Positions 8,109 to 16,856 of a DNA stretch of 64,000 bases are shown here, in pieces. The notes under the pieces are model-generated. The model did no database searches. It was not told where the DNA came from and saw only the letters and a program-made list of their open reading frames with translations. The position numbers and the translations under genes were made by a program. How positions within the stretch are numbered: position 1 is the stretch's first letter; every line of letters begins with the position of its first letter. Source of the DNA: Burkholderiales bacterium JOSHI_001 (GTDB taxonomy: Bacteria > Pseudomonadota > Gammaproteobacteria > Burkholderiales > Burkholderiaceae_C); contig CM001438.1 of assembly GCA_000244995.1 (NCBI GenBank), positions 2,006,089-2,070,088 of the forward strand, given 5' to 3'.

Positions 8109-9035
8109 TGCGCTCGGACTGCCGTATGTGAGAGGCGAAGCGATGCATTGCCCTGGCCGGCGGTGGACGACACCCAACCCGACCAGGCCAATCAGGAGCA
8201 ACGCAGCGGTGTCTACTTCGGGCACTGCCGTGGTGTAGTCGAAACCCGACGATGACACGGCGGAGTACGGGACCGCAGCACCATAGTCATCCTGGACGCT
8301 CAGAATCCCGCCCCAAAGCGCGGTGTGCGAACTGTCTGCGGCTGCGTCACCGCTAGCGGTCAGAGATCCGTATGCGTAAGCATACGATGTGAGCGTCGCG
8401 GTCAGATCGAACGGCACGCCGAAGATAAAGGCGAATTCCAATTGGAGGGAGCCAGGACCTGGCGTCACGGGCGTCCTACCGCTTGAATTCACCAGGACTG
8501 CATTGCGCGTGATTGCGCAAACCCCACTTGGGCAATCAGGTGTCAAGGCATCCCCGATCTCGGAGAAGTACAGAAGCCCGCCTGATGTCGCCATCAGCTT
8601 GATATCGCTCTGCGCTTGGCTGCCGACCGGGCTTGGGTCGGTTAACGACAGGGACCAGGTGTAGTTCAACGCCACCGTTACATGACCGAGTTGACCGGTC
8701 AGGGCGTCGTTGCTCAGCGTAATCGCGTCTGACCAAGACGAGCGGACGTACAGGCCAGACCAGTTGTCGCCAAGACGCGATACCGACGGCGGCACGTGCT
8801 CGTTGGCTAGAACTCGCAGGCGACCGAACTCGGCCGAGGCCTGCAGTTCTGAAGTGCCGCCGAACGACGCAAATGAACCGCTGACGGGTGCCACAGGGTC
8901 TGTGACGATGACAGGCAGACCTCCAAAGAACGGCCCGCTATGGGCATACTCAATGAATGTCGAACCTTGAGCGTGCGCAGCGGACTGGATGCAGGCGAAA
9001 CTGGCGATCACCAACGCCAATATGGATCTAGGCAT
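8103..9035 (-). CDS. Exported protein with PEP-CTERM-like C-terminal anchor
   Basis: I choose ATG 9035 because AAAGGAA lies just upstream and MPRSILALVIASFACIQSAAHAQG is a clean signal peptide; the frame is also open further upstream. The mature part is a beta-rich exported domain. Near the C-terminus, VPEVDTAALLLIGLVGLGVV followed by HRR matches the PEP-CTERM signal (VPE, hydrophobic helix, basic end), which directs sorting by exosortase to the surface. Unusually, about 18 further residues follow the basic cluster before the stop in attC-14, probably added when the gene was joined to the attC. Around 310 residues. Confidence 0.75.
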   Translation of the reverse strand: MPRSILALVIASFACIQSAAHAQGSTFIEYAHSGPFFGGLPVIVTDPVAPVSGSFASFGGTSELQASAEFGRLRVLANEHVPPSVSRLGDNWSGLYVRSSWSDAITLSNDALTGQLGHVTVALNYTWSLSLTDPSPVGSQAQSDIKLMATSGGLLYFSEIGDALTPDCPSGVCAITRNAVLVNSSGRTPVTPGPGSLQLEFAFIFGVPFDLTATLTSYAYAYGSLTASGDAAADSSHTALWGGILSVQDDYGAAVPYSAVSSSGFDYTTAVPEVDTAALLLIGLVGLGVVHRRPGQCIASPLTYGSPSAA

Positions 9036-9174
9036 GGCTGGGTTCCTTTCGCGGGGGAATTGGCAGAGTACGCTTGAACCTAGGGCGCCGCAAGTTTTCC
9101 GGTTGGTAACCATGCTTTGGCGCCGCAATTTCTCTTCAATTGACTTCGCCTGGGCAGCACCACATCGCTGCGCA

Positions 9175-9303
9175 GCCTAACGTTTGAATTAACGCGGGCC
9201 CTACGGCTGGCCGGGCGTGAACTGGCTGGGAGGATAAGCGAAGTGGCCCAGGCAGGGCACGACCGGCCAGCCGTTGGGGCTCGCGTTGAATGAAGGGTTA
9301 GGC
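9175..9303 (-). repeat. attC-15 (type B)
   Basis: Type B arms; central strand GAACTGGCTGGGAGGATAAG. It carries an F2 insert. Confidence 0.9.
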
Positions 9304-9549
9304 CAGGAGGTGAACGGAGCAGCGGTGACGGCAGCGGCTGGACGGGGCGCACGCCAGTGCGCCTGGACCTTGCCAGCAAGCTGAAGCAATGCAAAGTGCC
9401 TCGGGCATGGGCTGCGCAGCAGCCGATGCAAAGGGGAGGTTGGTTGGCGCAAAGCGCCAAGCAACCGCGTGGAACTGGCCCAAAACCCTTGTTGACTGCC
9501 TGACCAGGTTTGGTTGGGATGGTTGCAGTACCGTGCATGTGCATGCAGG
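9304..9549 (-). ncRNA. F2 structured ORF-less cassette insert
   Basis: Three hairpins are visible: 9346-9363 (GGCGCAC/GTGCGCC, loop GCCA), GGCTGC/GCAGCC around GCA near 9409-9423, and 9438-9466 (GGTTG/CAACC then TTGGCGC/GCGCCAA, loop AAA). The last differs from F1 (GGCTG/CAGCC, TTGGCAC/GTGCCAA) by paired changes that keep the stem. No gene. Confidence 0.6.
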
Positions 9550-9678
9550 GCCTAACGTTTGAATTAACGCGGGCCCGACAGCTGGCCGGGCATGACATGA
9601 CTGCGACGATAGCCGATTTGGCGCAGGCAGGGCAGGCCCGGCCAGCTGTTGGGGCTCGCGTTGAATGAAGGGTTAGGC
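9550..9678 (-). repeat. attC-16 (type B)
   Basis: Type B with CGACAGCTGGCC/GGCCAGCTG arms. It carries an F1 insert. Confidence 0.9.
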
Positions 9679-10128
9679 ACCGCCATGCCGAAGCGAGCGT
9701 TCGGGCCGGGCCTTTGTGGGACTCGCCTGCGGTGGTTGCCGAGAAGAGATGGGCACCGAAGTACCGCCCCGCGGCCATGCCAGCCAGCTTGCGGGCCGCA
9801 AACCGCCTCGGGCATGGGCTGCGAAGCAGCAGATGCAGCAGGGAAGGCTGGTTGGCACAACGGGCCAAGCAGCCGCACGGCCTGGCCCGGTGGGGCCGAA
9901 ACCCTCGGTGGTGCAACTTGCGGCACGGTGTTTGGCAATTTCCCTTCTTGCCAAGGCCTCGGTGCCAAAGGCCCCGCCTAAGCTGGGATGAAGCCCGCCT
10001 TGTGTTTCGGCTGCGGCTTGCCGCAGTCTCCTCTGGCCTATTGCGCTGACCGCGTTCTCGGAGGTGACTTGCATCTTCCTTGCGGTGGTGGCCTTGCGAC
10101 GCGGCCTCGGCATGCTGGCTTTCGCGGT
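9679..10128 (-). ncRNA. F1 structured ORF-less cassette insert
   Basis: Hairpin at 9846-9874 (GGCTG/CAGCC, TTGGCAC/GGGCCAA, one mismatch), preceded by GGGCTGC/GCAGCA around GAA. Nearly identical to the IS-split copy at 31793-33553. A 146-codon minus-strand frame (from 10113) ends at the attC core, and several F1 copies keep this frame, so a weak coding alternative remains. Confidence 0.55.
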
Positions 10129-10257
10129 GCCTAACGTTCGAGGTAAGGCGGGCCCTACAGCGGAGCGCGTAAGCCCCGCATAGGACGATGATAACTTTGG
10201 CCTATGCGGGGCTTACGCGCGCAGCTGTTGGGGCTCGCCTTGACCGAGGGGTTAGGC
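10129..10257 (-). repeat. attC-17 (type A)
   Basis: Apical arms CCCCGCATAGG/CCTATGCGGGG, a fully paired variant unique in this window. Confidence 0.92.
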
Positions 10258-10268
10258 CGCACCGTTCC

Positions 10269-10694
10269 CTATTGGCACTTTGATGCAATATTGGACTCGA
10301 CATCTCGCAGGAGCTCCAACTTCTTTGAGCCAGTGGCAACTAACGTCGCACCGTCGGGCAAAGGCATGCTAAACGGACCCGGGAGCTTCAGCTGTGTGCG
10401 CATCGAATACAGGCGATCACACTCACGCTTGAGCACTGCCGTGGACTTAAGCTCTTCCTCACGTTTCTGAGCCTGACTTTCCAGAAAGCGCCGTCTACTT
10501 TGTTCGCCTGCAACGCGCTCAGCCTCTGATTGCTTCTGAATCGGAACCATGGAGGCAGTCTGTCCGGCCAATGGCGGCGCATTGCTGTAGACAACCCTGC
10601 CAGACTTATCTACGTGCTTATAGATCTGTGCCAATGCGAGCGAGGCAAGAGCCAAGAGGCAGAGGACTAGGATTGATTTGGTAGGGCGAATCAC
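10269..10694 (-). CDS. Exported DUF4124-type protein
   Basis: A 141-residue protein with a signal peptide (SILVLCLLALASLALAQ) followed by IYKHVDKSGRVVYSNAPP, the characteristic DUF4124 opening (YKwvDxxGxvxYsd). The rest is a charged coiled-coil region and a C-terminus with two cysteines. DUF4124 proteins are common in betaproteobacteria and periplasmic, of unknown role. The stop is about 12 nt from the attC-17 core. A second DUF4124-like gene lies at 50014-50481. Confidence 0.75.
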   Translation of the reverse strand: MIRPTKSILVLCLLALASLALAQIYKHVDKSGRVVYSNAPPLAGQTASMVPIQKQSEAERVAGEQSRRRFLESQAQKREEELKSTAVLKRECDRLYSMRTQLKLPGPFSMPLPDGATLVATGSKKLELLRDVESNIASKCQ

Positions 10695-10806
10695 TTATGG
10701 CATAGGAAGTAGGTACGACGCAATGATGCAACCCTTGCTGTTGCCGACTCTGACCAGGCGCAACTGGCCTCGACATACTCTGGCATCGAGGCACTCGAAT
10801 TGTGCG

Positions 10807-10938
10807 GCCTAACGTTCGAGCTAAGCTGGCACCAGCGGGGTGGCGCGCTGAGCAGCAAGCGCAAAATGGGCCGCAGGCCCAGCGCTTGATGACCAGTGTG
10901 CCACGCCGTTGGGGCTCAGCTTGAGCGAGGGGTTAGGC
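10807..10938 (-). repeat. attC-18 (type H)
   Basis: Arms GAGCTAAGCTGGC/GCTCAGCTTGAGC with apical CAGCGCTTGATGACCAG; only one such site in the window. An IS481-type element is inserted 9 nt beyond its right core. Confidence 0.88.
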
Positions 10939-10947
10939 AGCACCGAG

Positions 10948-12255
10948 GGTACGGACCGGGTTGATGGGTGACACTTTAGTCTGGGTTGATAGGTAACACA
11001 CCGATGGACGATGGACTCCTTGAAGGAGGAGTCCGATGCCTTGGAGTGAGACCACGACCATGGATGCGAAGGTGGCATTTATTCTGGATTGGAAGAGCCA
11101 GAAATACCAGGTGACGGAGCTGTGCGCGAGGTACGGCGTGAGCCGCAAGACGGCGTACAAGTGGATCAACCGGTACCTTGAAGACGGGCCGGACGGGCTG
11201 TGGGACCGCAGCCATGCACCCAGGCGTTCGCCACACCGCACAAGCGCGCAGGTGGAGCAAGCGATCGTGCAGCAGAGGCTGCGGCATCCGAGCTGGGGCC
11301 CGAAGAAGCTGATCTGGACGCTGCAGCGCTGGCAACCGGAGCTGGAACTGCCCAGCCTGGGGACGGTGGCAGAGATCCTGAAGCGCAACGACCTGGTGCT
11401 GGCCAAGAGAAGGCCCAGAGCGGTGGGCCACCCCGGGCGGCCGAGCATGGCGGTGAGCAAGCCCAACGACAGTTGGAGCATCGACTTCAAGGGGCAGTTC
11501 AGGACGGGCGACGGCAAGTACCTGTACCCGCTGACGGTGACGGACAACCACAGCCGCTACCTGCTGGCGTGCCAGGGGCTGCCGGGCACGTTGCTGGAGC
11601 CCACGCAGGCGGTACTGAGCCGGGTGTTCAAGGAGCATGGGCTGCCCAGCCGGATGAGAAGCGACAACGGGGTGCCATTCGCGGCGTACACGCTGGGAAG
11701 GTTGAGTCGGCTGTCGGTGTGGCTGTTGAAGCTGGGGGTGATGCCGGAACTGATCGAGCCGGGCAAGCCCCAGCAGAATGGGCGGCACGAGAGGATGCAC
11801 AGGACGCTGAAGGACGAGACGTTGAAGCCGCCGGGGGCCAACGCTGGAGTGCAGCAGAGGAAGTTCAACAGCTGGCGACAAGAATTCAACCAGGACAGGC
11901 CGCACGAGGCCCACGACGGGTTGACACCGGCGGACGTGCATGTGAACTCGACGAGGCAAATGCCCAGCAAGCTGCTGCAGCCCGAGTACCCTGACCGATT
12001 CGAGGTTCGCTACGTCAGCGCCAACGGCGGAATTCGATGGCGCAAGAAGTGGCTGAATGTGAGCAGCGTTCTGATTGGAGAACACGTGGGCTTGGAAGAA
12101 GTTGACGACGGCAAGTGGGACGTCTACTTCGCCAACTACAGGCTGGGAACATTGAATGAACGCTTCATGAGAATTGAGGATGTCCTCGGTAAACTGAAGC
12201 GCCGCGTGTAACCCATCAACCCGGACTATCTGTCACCCATCATCCCGACTGCTCA
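10948..12255 (+). mobile_element. IS481-family insertion sequence, copy 1
   Basis: 1308 bp flanked by a 4-bp direct repeat CGAG (10944-10947 and 12256-12259). Related ends: the left end contains CGGGTTGATGGGTGACA, and the right end read inward contains CGGGATGATGGGTGACA. It encodes one DDE transposase. Identical flanks to copies 2 and 3 define the ends. Confidence 0.92.
11036..12211 (+). CDS. IS481-family transposase
   Basis: A 391-residue transposase with an N-terminal helix-turn-helix (VTELCARYGVSRKTAYKWI) and an integrase-type catalytic core. The DDE residues lie in WSIDFKG, RSDNGVPF and HERMHRTLKDE. The last catalytic step needs Mg2+ and joins IS ends to target DNA. ATG 11060 (MDAKVAF) is an alternative start. 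The reading frame is intact here and in copy 3, but broken in copy 2. Confidence 0.93.
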   Translation: MPWSETTTMDAKVAFILDWKSQKYQVTELCARYGVSRKTAYKWINRYLEDGPDGLWDRSHAPRRSPHRTSAQVEQAIVQQRLRHPSWGPKKLIWTLQRWQPELELPSLGTVAEILKRNDLVLAKRRPRAVGHPGRPSMAVSKPNDSWSIDFKGQFRTGDGKYLYPLTVTDNHSRYLLACQGLPGTLLEPTQAVLSRVFKEHGLPSRMRSDNGVPFAAYTLGRLSRLSVWLLKLGVMPELIEPGKPQQNGRHERMHRTLKDETLKPPGANAGVQQRKFNSWRQEFNQDRPHEAHDGLTPADVHVNSTRQMPSKLLQPEYPDRFEVRYVSANGGIRWRKKWLNVSSVLIGEHVGLEEVDDGKWDVYFANYRLGTLNERFMRIEDVLGKLKRRV

Positions 12256-12266
12256 CGAGCGCAGGA

Positions 12267-12650
12267 CTACCCGAGTAACCATATCAGCAGCAGCGTGCAG
12301 CCGACCGCGACACCGAACCAGAACAGCCATTGATTCGCCGCGCCAACGCCTCGTTCCGCCCGCGTGATGGATTCCGGAGCCAGAGAACCACTGATGACGC
12401 CCCAGGCGAAGTTGGCCAGAGGCGCAACCGCCGCCAGTGCTGTGCTTGGGAACAGCGCCGCAAATGTGGCGGAGACGCCGCTCACACCGAAGACGATTGT
12501 GGCGAACGAAGTTGCCTGTTCTCCTTTCAGTGCGAGAACAGCAATCGCGACGAGGATACCAATGACGAGGCCCACCAATACGTAGACGCTCGCTGCGCCG
12601 ACCCGTAAGGCCATCTGTTCCTCGGCTTCGATTCTCTTGGATTGCGTCAC
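12267..12650 (-). CDS. Membrane protein, unknown function
   Basis: A 127-residue protein with a short acidic N-terminus and three hydrophobic segments (about residues 20-42, 52-76 and 107-126); a GSLAPESITRAERG loop sits before the last one. I do not recognise the family. Its cassette is interrupted: the IS481-type element lies between the stop codon and attC-18. Confidence 0.6.
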   Translation of the reverse strand: MTQSKRIEAEEQMALRVGAASVYVLVGLVIGILVAIAVLALKGEQATSFATIVFGVSGVSATFAALFPSTALAAVAPLANFAWGVISGSLAPESITRAERGVGAANQWLFWFGVAVGCTLLLIWLLG

Positions 12651-12714
12651 TGGATGTTTGGGCGACGTTGTGTTGACTTTAGAGGTATGCGCGACTCAAC
12701 GGCCTGTCTGTGCT

Positions 12715-12843
12715 GTCTAACGTTCGAGGTAAGGCGGGCCCTACAGCGGAGCGCGTAAGGCCCGGCAGGGACGATGATAATTCTGGCCCAGCCGGGCCTT
12801 ACGTGCGTAGCTGTTGGGGCTCGCCTTGACCGAGGGGTTAGGT
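12715..12843 (-). repeat. attC-19 (type A, variant cores)
   Basis: Left core GTCTAAC, right core GTTAGGT. The right core belongs to the YjdF cassette, whose far end carries the matching ACCTAAC (attC-20). Confidence 0.92.
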
Positions 12844-13464
12844 TGCGCTCTTTGCAACGGTTGCCATTTGGCGATTGTGTACGCCTGACAGTAAAACAAG
12901 ACTTGATATTGCCCCGAGGAGAGCAAAGAACATGTCGGACTGGGTGTCCCAAGGGTCGCCTTGGGTTCCGAGAAATTCGTCAGCGCCCTGCCCAAGAGCC
13001 AAGGCGGCGCCCCACTCAATGAATTCGTATGTTGCACTGATGGCAAGGACGACACAGACAACCAAGAAGGCGAGCATCTTCTCTCCCTTGACGTACCCAC
13101 CCCTGTGAAGGATCTCTCTAGCCGCCAGCGCGGGGACGAAGCCCTGAAAGAAATGCCCAATCTTGTCGTATGGGTTGCGGTGTATTCCAAGTAGATCTGC
13201 GATCTGGAAGCCAAGTGGCACGCGTGCATACGTGTAGGTACCGCCCAACATGAGCACCGCAGCATGCCAGAAGATCAAGAAGTACAGCAGAGATGTGAGC
13301 GGGAACGTTCTGTAGGTTGCAAAGAGGATCGGAACGGCAATGAAAATGGGCGCCACTTCCATGAGCCAAGTGGCACGGTCGTACGGATGTAGACCAGACC
13401 AAACCAGAAGTGCGACAAGGACTGCTGTTCCGGCTAACAGGAGATTGCTTCGATCTTGCAGCAT
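12838..13464 (-). CDS. yjdF: YjdF/DUF2238-family membrane protein
   Basis: Start ATG 13464 (MLQDRSN); the longer open frame is attC read-through. About 208 residues with five to six hydrophobic helices. Diagnostic segments are NPYDKIGHFFQGFVPALAARE, YEFIEWGAAL and FLGTQGDPWDTQSDM, which match DUF2238 proteins such as E. coli YjdF. The conserved His, Glu and Asp residues in the membrane suggest a metal or proton site; the function is unknown. It ends KSAT with the TAA in attC-19. Confidence 0.85.
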   Translation of the reverse strand: MLQDRSNLLLAGTAVLVALLVWSGLHPYDRATWLMEVAPIFIAVPILFATYRTFPLTSLLYFLIFWHAAVLMLGGTYTYARVPLGFQIADLLGIHRNPYDKIGHFFQGFVPALAAREILHRGGYVKGEKMLAFLVVCVVLAISATYEFIEWGAALALGQGADEFLGTQGDPWDTQSDMFFALLGAISSLVLLSGVHNRQMATVAKSAT

Positions 13465-13478
13465 GGGATTTTTGCGCA

Positions 13479-13607
13479 ACCTAACGTTCGAGGTAAGGCG
13501 GGCCCTACAGCGGAGCGTGTAAGCCCCGGAGCGGACGATGATAGCTTTGGCCGTTCCGGGGCTTGCACGCGTAGCTGTTGGGGCTCGCCTTGACCGAGGG
13601 GTTAGGC
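13479..13607 (-). repeat. attC-20 (type A, variant core ACCTAAC)
   Basis: Left core ACCTAAC matches GTTAGGT of attC-19 across the YjdF cassette. Apical arms CCCCGGAGCGG/CCGTTCCGGGG. Confidence 0.92.
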
Positions 13608-14075
13608 CCACGCACTTGACAGCCAGACAGTGACTGGAATGACCACGAAGAAGATGACTACGGAAAGGCATCCACTCTTTGCTGGGACCACACTGTAGTT
13701 GCCGTAGTTGTTGGTGCCGTTGGACCGGCTACTCATTGGCGCCGACGATGTTGGCATGCTGGCGCGACCCCCCGAATCTCGCTCGGCAGGTACATGAGTC
13801 GGCCTTTGCTGCGGGGGATTCTTTTCTCGCCACTTTACGTGGCAGGAGTTGCAGAAGAAGCGGCGGGTTCCCTTTTCCCATGCACCGACGGTTCTGCGGC
13901 TGTGCGTGAATTGACCCGAGCACCCCGCGCAAACGTAGTGGAGGTTTCCTGGGCCACGTGTCTTCCGAGGCTCATGTTCGCGTCGGCTACGCCCTGACTT
14001 GCTTATCGCAAGGATGACGGCGACGAAGAGCACAAAGGCCGCTGATACTGCGATGGTGATAGTGAGTGAGTTCAT
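13602..14075 (-). CDS. Zinc-ribbon protein with two membrane helices
   Basis: A 157-residue protein: N-terminal helix (ITIAVSAAFVLFVAVILAIS), a zinc-ribbon-like domain with CAGC (about residues 49-52) and CNSC (about 74-77), a Ser/Pro/Asn-rich linker, and a C-terminal helix (LSVVIFFVVIPVTVWLSS). The family is not recognised. The stop TAA is in attC-20. Confidence 0.6.
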   Translation of the reverse strand: MNSLTITIAVSAAFVLFVAVILAISKSGRSRREHEPRKTRGPGNLHYVCAGCSGQFTHSRRTVGAWEKGTRRFFCNSCHVKWREKNPPQQRPTHVPAERDSGGRASMPTSSAPMSSRSNGTNNYGNYSVVPAKSGCLSVVIFFVVIPVTVWLSSAWA

Positions 14076-14087
14076 TCTTATTCGTGG

Positions 14088-14216
14088 GCCTAACGTTCGA
14101 GGTAAGGCGGGCCCTACAGCGGAGCGCGTAAGGCCCGGATGGGACGATGATAAGTCTGGCCCAGCCGGGCCTTACGTGCGCAGCTGTTGGGGCTCGCCTT
14201 GACCGAGGGGTTAGGC
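14088..14216 (-). repeat. attC-21 (type A)
   Basis: Apical arms CCGGATGGG/CCCAGCCGG. It is the site of the lectin cassette. Confidence 0.92.
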
Positions 14217-14220
14217 GCCG

Positions 14221-14649
14221 TTAGCGGATGGCCCAGCGTTGATTTGGTTGACCATTGCATGGCCACACGATGAGCGGTGTGCCAGGTGCAGCGGTACCAC
14301 CCTGAGCGTCCAGACATTTGTCGCCCATACCTTTAATGTTGCCTTCAAGGACATGCCAATGCTGATTGGCACGACCATGACAGGACCAAAGTACGACTGG
14401 TTTGCCATCATCTGAAGTGCCTCCCTTTATGTCAAAGCACTTCCCGTTCGACGAAAGAATGGTTCCGTTTATGACCTGCCAATTCTGACTTCCCTTTCGA
14501 TTGCAGGCAGCTAGAACCAGTTGGGCTCCATCGCCGCTTGCTCCCTGCGCGGTATCGATGCACATGCCTTGTAACCCGACAACCTCTGCTGCCTGGGAAT
14601 GAAACGGAATTGCAAGAAGAATGGGAATCAAGCGAATGAAGCTACGCAT
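14221..14649 (-). CDS. Secreted ricin-type beta-trefoil lectin domain protein
   Basis: A 142-residue protein with a signal peptide (FIRLIPILLAIPFHSQA) and a single beta-trefoil. The three QxW motifs are visible: QNW at 55-57, QHW at 96-98 and QRW at 137-139, each preceded by CID/CFDIKGG/CLDAQGG. Such domains bind galactose-type or other glycans outside the cell. No catalytic domain is attached, so it is a free-standing exported lectin. Confidence 0.88.
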   Translation of the reverse strand: MRSFIRLIPILLAIPFHSQAAEVVGLQGMCIDTAQGASGDGAQLVLAACNRKGSQNWQVINGTILSSNGKCFDIKGGTSDDGKPVVLWSCHGRANQHWHVLEGNIKGMGDKCLDAQGGTAAPGTPLIVWPCNGQPNQRWAIR

Positions 14650-14705
14650 GGATGCTCCTTGAAATTTGAGGTGATGATGTAGTTGAACGATTCATTCAGG
14701 TAGGC

Positions 14706-14831
14706 GCCTAACGTTCGAGGTAACGCGGGACCAGCGGAAGGCCGCCAAGCCCGGCGGAGGGATGATAAACAAAGCCCGGAGCCGGGCTTGGTGGACTGCC
14801 GCTGGGCCTCGCGTTGACCGAGGGGTTAGGC
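14706..14831 (-). repeat. attC-22 (type D)
   Basis: 126 nt; arms GTAACGCGGGAC/GCCTCGCGTTGAC, apical AAGCCCGGCGG/CCGGGCTTGG. It carries a GFA cassette. Confidence 0.9.
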
Positions 14832-14832
14832 G

Positions 14833-15351
14833 TCACTTTGGAGCGGAAGCGTCACTTGGCGTGGGGGGGGCTAGGCCATTGCTCTTGTGCCATTGCGCAA
14901 GCGACATGCTTGGATAGTGTTCGAATTGTTGGTCGTTGGGATTGCCTTCGATCCTGACCCAGGGCGCTTTGGAACCCACCAGGCAATGCACGCTTTCAGG
15001 CGGAACGGGCAGCGAGGTGTCGATGGCGCCCGCGTGCGGATGGACAAGCTCAGGCCAAGTCGGATCCCATACCCAAAGTGCGCTTCCGCAGTGCGCACAA
15101 AAGTAGCGTCGTGCGCTGCTGAGATGGGTTCCAGAGCCTCCCTCACTCGGCAGCGAGGCTCTGTAGATGCGCAAGGACCGCTTTCCGGTGACCTTCATGC
15201 TCCAGGCAATGGCGCCGAGGTTGATGGCGTAGCCGCCGTCACCGGCAGTCTTGCGGCAGATGGAGCAGTAGCAGCGCATGAAAGGGACAGGAGAGTCCGA
15301 TTCGACTGAGAACTTCACCTTCCCGCAATGGCACGAGCCTTCCAGGTGCAT
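14833..15351 (-). CDS. GFA-fold zinc-binding protein
   Basis: A 172-residue protein with the full GFA ligand set: CHCGKVKF, CYCSICRKTAG and FCAHCGSALWVWDP. It is longer than the neighbouring family member, with a PWVRIEGNPNDQQF segment and a Pro-rich tail. The substrate is unknown; it is not a proven formaldehyde enzyme. The stop lies 2 nt from the attC-22 core. Confidence 0.85.
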   Translation of the reverse strand: MHLEGSCHCGKVKFSVESDSPVPFMRCYCSICRKTAGDGGYAINLGAIAWSMKVTGKRSLRIYRASLPSEGGSGTHLSSARRYFCAHCGSALWVWDPTWPELVHPHAGAIDTSLPVPPESVHCLVGSKAPWVRIEGNPNDQQFEHYPSMSLAQWHKSNGLAPPTPSDASAPK

Positions 15352-15399
15352 TGGGCTCTCCTTGATGCTTCGAGTGGCGGCGAATGAGCGTGTGGTGAC

Positions 15400-15528
15400 G
15401 CCTAACGTTCGAGGTAAGGCGGGCCCTACAGCGGAGCGCGTAAGGCCCGGGTGGGACGATGATAACTTTGGCCCAGGCGGGCCTTACGTGCGCAGCTGTT
15501 GGGGCTCGCCTTGACCGAGGGGTTAGGC
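15400..15528 (-). repeat. attC-23 (type A)
   Basis: Apical arms CCCGGGTGGG/CCCAGGCGGG. It is the site of another GFA cassette. Confidence 0.92.
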
Positions 15529-15570
15529 GACACCTTTTGAGGCTTGCTGGCTGGGAGCAATTATTGGAGG

Positions 15571-16038
15571 TTAGCCTTTCACAAGTGCTAGGGCGAGTGC
15601 CAGGGTAAAACGCGATTGGCTTGTAAGGAAGCCGCTGTACTTTGGCAGCGAATCCGTCGCCTCGGCCTTACGCCGATGGTAGAAGATGTGCATTGCCGGA
15701 CTTGGCAGGCCTTCGTGCTCAATGAGATTGCTACTGGGGACAACGGTCATTCTTGGCATTAGTGGAACGGCAAGCCTTTCGGCCGCTGGCTTCCCGCAGG
15801 CAGCGCAAGTTCCACGCCGAACGATGGGTGGTTGCTTGTACACGCGGTAGCGAATGCGTTCTTCGTTCGGAATCGAGACATCGCGAGCACGAAACACTGT
15901 GACATCGGCAAAATCGGCTTGATTGAACTCTTGGCAAATTAGGCAGTGGCAATAGGCTCTCAGCAACGGCCTTCCTGAAATCACAAGCTGAATTGCCCCA
16001 CACTGGCAATGTCCCGTCAATCGGCGAATGCCTGTCAT
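15571..16038 (-). CDS. GFA-fold zinc-binding protein
   Basis: A 155-residue GFA-family protein: CQCGAIQL, CHCLICQEF and RRGTCAACGKPAAER. It directly follows another GFA cassette (14833-15351), but the two are only distantly related, so this is not a recent tandem duplication. The C-terminus (SRFTLALALALVKG) looks like a tail added at the cassette boundary. Confidence 0.82.
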   Translation of the reverse strand: MTGIRRLTGHCQCGAIQLVISGRPLLRAYCHCLICQEFNQADFADVTVFRARDVSIPNEERIRYRVYKQPPIVRRGTCAACGKPAAERLAVPLMPRMTVVPSSNLIEHEGLPSPAMHIFYHRRKAEATDSLPKYSGFLTSQSRFTLALALALVKG

Positions 16039-16102
16039 GTCGTGGTCTCCTGCTGTGCTTTTAGAGCTGACCTCGGTACGGGAGATTCGAGGCGTTTGCG
16101 TC

Positions 16103-16231
16103 GCCTAACGTTCGAGGTAAGGCGGGCCCTACAGCGGAGCGTGTAAGCCCCGCGCAGGACGATGAACATTTTGGCCTGCGCGGGGCTTACACGCGCAGCT
16201 GTTGGGGCTCGCCTTGACCGAGGGGTTAGGC
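16103..16231 (-). repeat. attC-24 (type A)
   Basis: Apical arms CCCCGCGCAGG/CCTGCGCGGGG with central ACGATGAACATTTT. It supplies the GNAT stop codon. Confidence 0.92.
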
Positions 16232-16669
16232 AGCACTCTTGCTCCCGCCGAGGTACTTGACCAAGATGTACTTGACTATGCCATGCGGATAAATGGCCAA
16301 TTCTGAAACTTTGCTGAAGCCCAGTGAGAGGTACAGGCCTGGCGCCTGGAAGCTGAAGGTCTCTAGGAAGAGTGCTGAACAGCCTTTGGACTCTGCGAAG
16401 CTCTGGAAGCCTTGTACGAGGGCGGTTCCGATTCCATTGCGCCGATGCTCAGGGTGAACCCAAAGTTGCTGTAGTTCTGCACACGTGCCCCAACGTCTGC
16501 CAACCGCACCACCGAGAAGCGTGCCGTCATCCCTTCTGGCGAAGCAGGCGATTGGATTGACCTCGTGGAGTGGGGCCGCCGTGTTGTTTGAAGCGCCAAG
16601 GCCCTCGTCGATCGCTGCGCATTCCTCTGGCGACGGCGCATCATGAGCTGTGACGTGGAATGGCGCCAT
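16226..16669 (-). CDS. GNAT-family N-acetyltransferase (paralogue of 1026-1475)
   Basis: Start ATG 16669 (MAPFHVTAHDAP), giving 147 residues. The acetyl-CoA loop is HRRNGIGTALVQGF. It shares most of its sequence with the GNAT at 1026-1475, including CSALFLETFSFQAPGLY and YPHGIVKYILVKYL, but the two differ throughout, so they diverged some time ago. It ends KSAA with the TAA in attC-24. Confidence 0.86.
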   Translation of the reverse strand: MAPFHVTAHDAPSPEECAAIDEGLGASNNTAAPLHEVNPIACFARRDDGTLLGGAVGRRWGTCAELQQLWVHPEHRRNGIGTALVQGFQSFAESKGCSALFLETFSFQAPGLYLSLGFSKVSELAIYPHGIVKYILVKYLGGSKSAA

Positions 16670-16684
16670 GTGTCTTCTCGTGCT

Positions 16685-16813
16685 GCCTAACGTTCGAGGT
16701 AAGGCGGGCCCTATAGCGGAGCGTGTAAGGCCCGGAGCGGACGATGATAACTTTGGCCGTTCCGGGCCTTGCACGCGCAGCTGTTGGGGCTCGCCTTGAC
16801 CGAGGGGTTAGGC
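16685..16813 (-). repeat. attC-25 (type A)
   Basis: Apical arms CCGGAGCGG/CCGTTCCGG; CCCTATAGCG replaces the usual CCCTACAGCG. It is the site of the YCII cassette. Confidence 0.92.
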
Positions 16814-16856
16814 CGCACTCTCTGGTGCAGGCCTTGTGCTGGCGCCAAAGAGGTAT

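Noticed and set aside
9649..9981. Plus-strand frames starting MGLALNEGLG in F1 inserts
   Set aside because: They begin inside the attC at a TTG and their continuation differs in frame from copy to copy, so they are unlikely to be genes.
10976..12085. Long antisense frames inside the IS481-type element (369 codons, and a 264-codon frame on the plus strand)
   Set aside because: They are low-complexity shadows of the transposase in GC-rich DNA and have no domain features.
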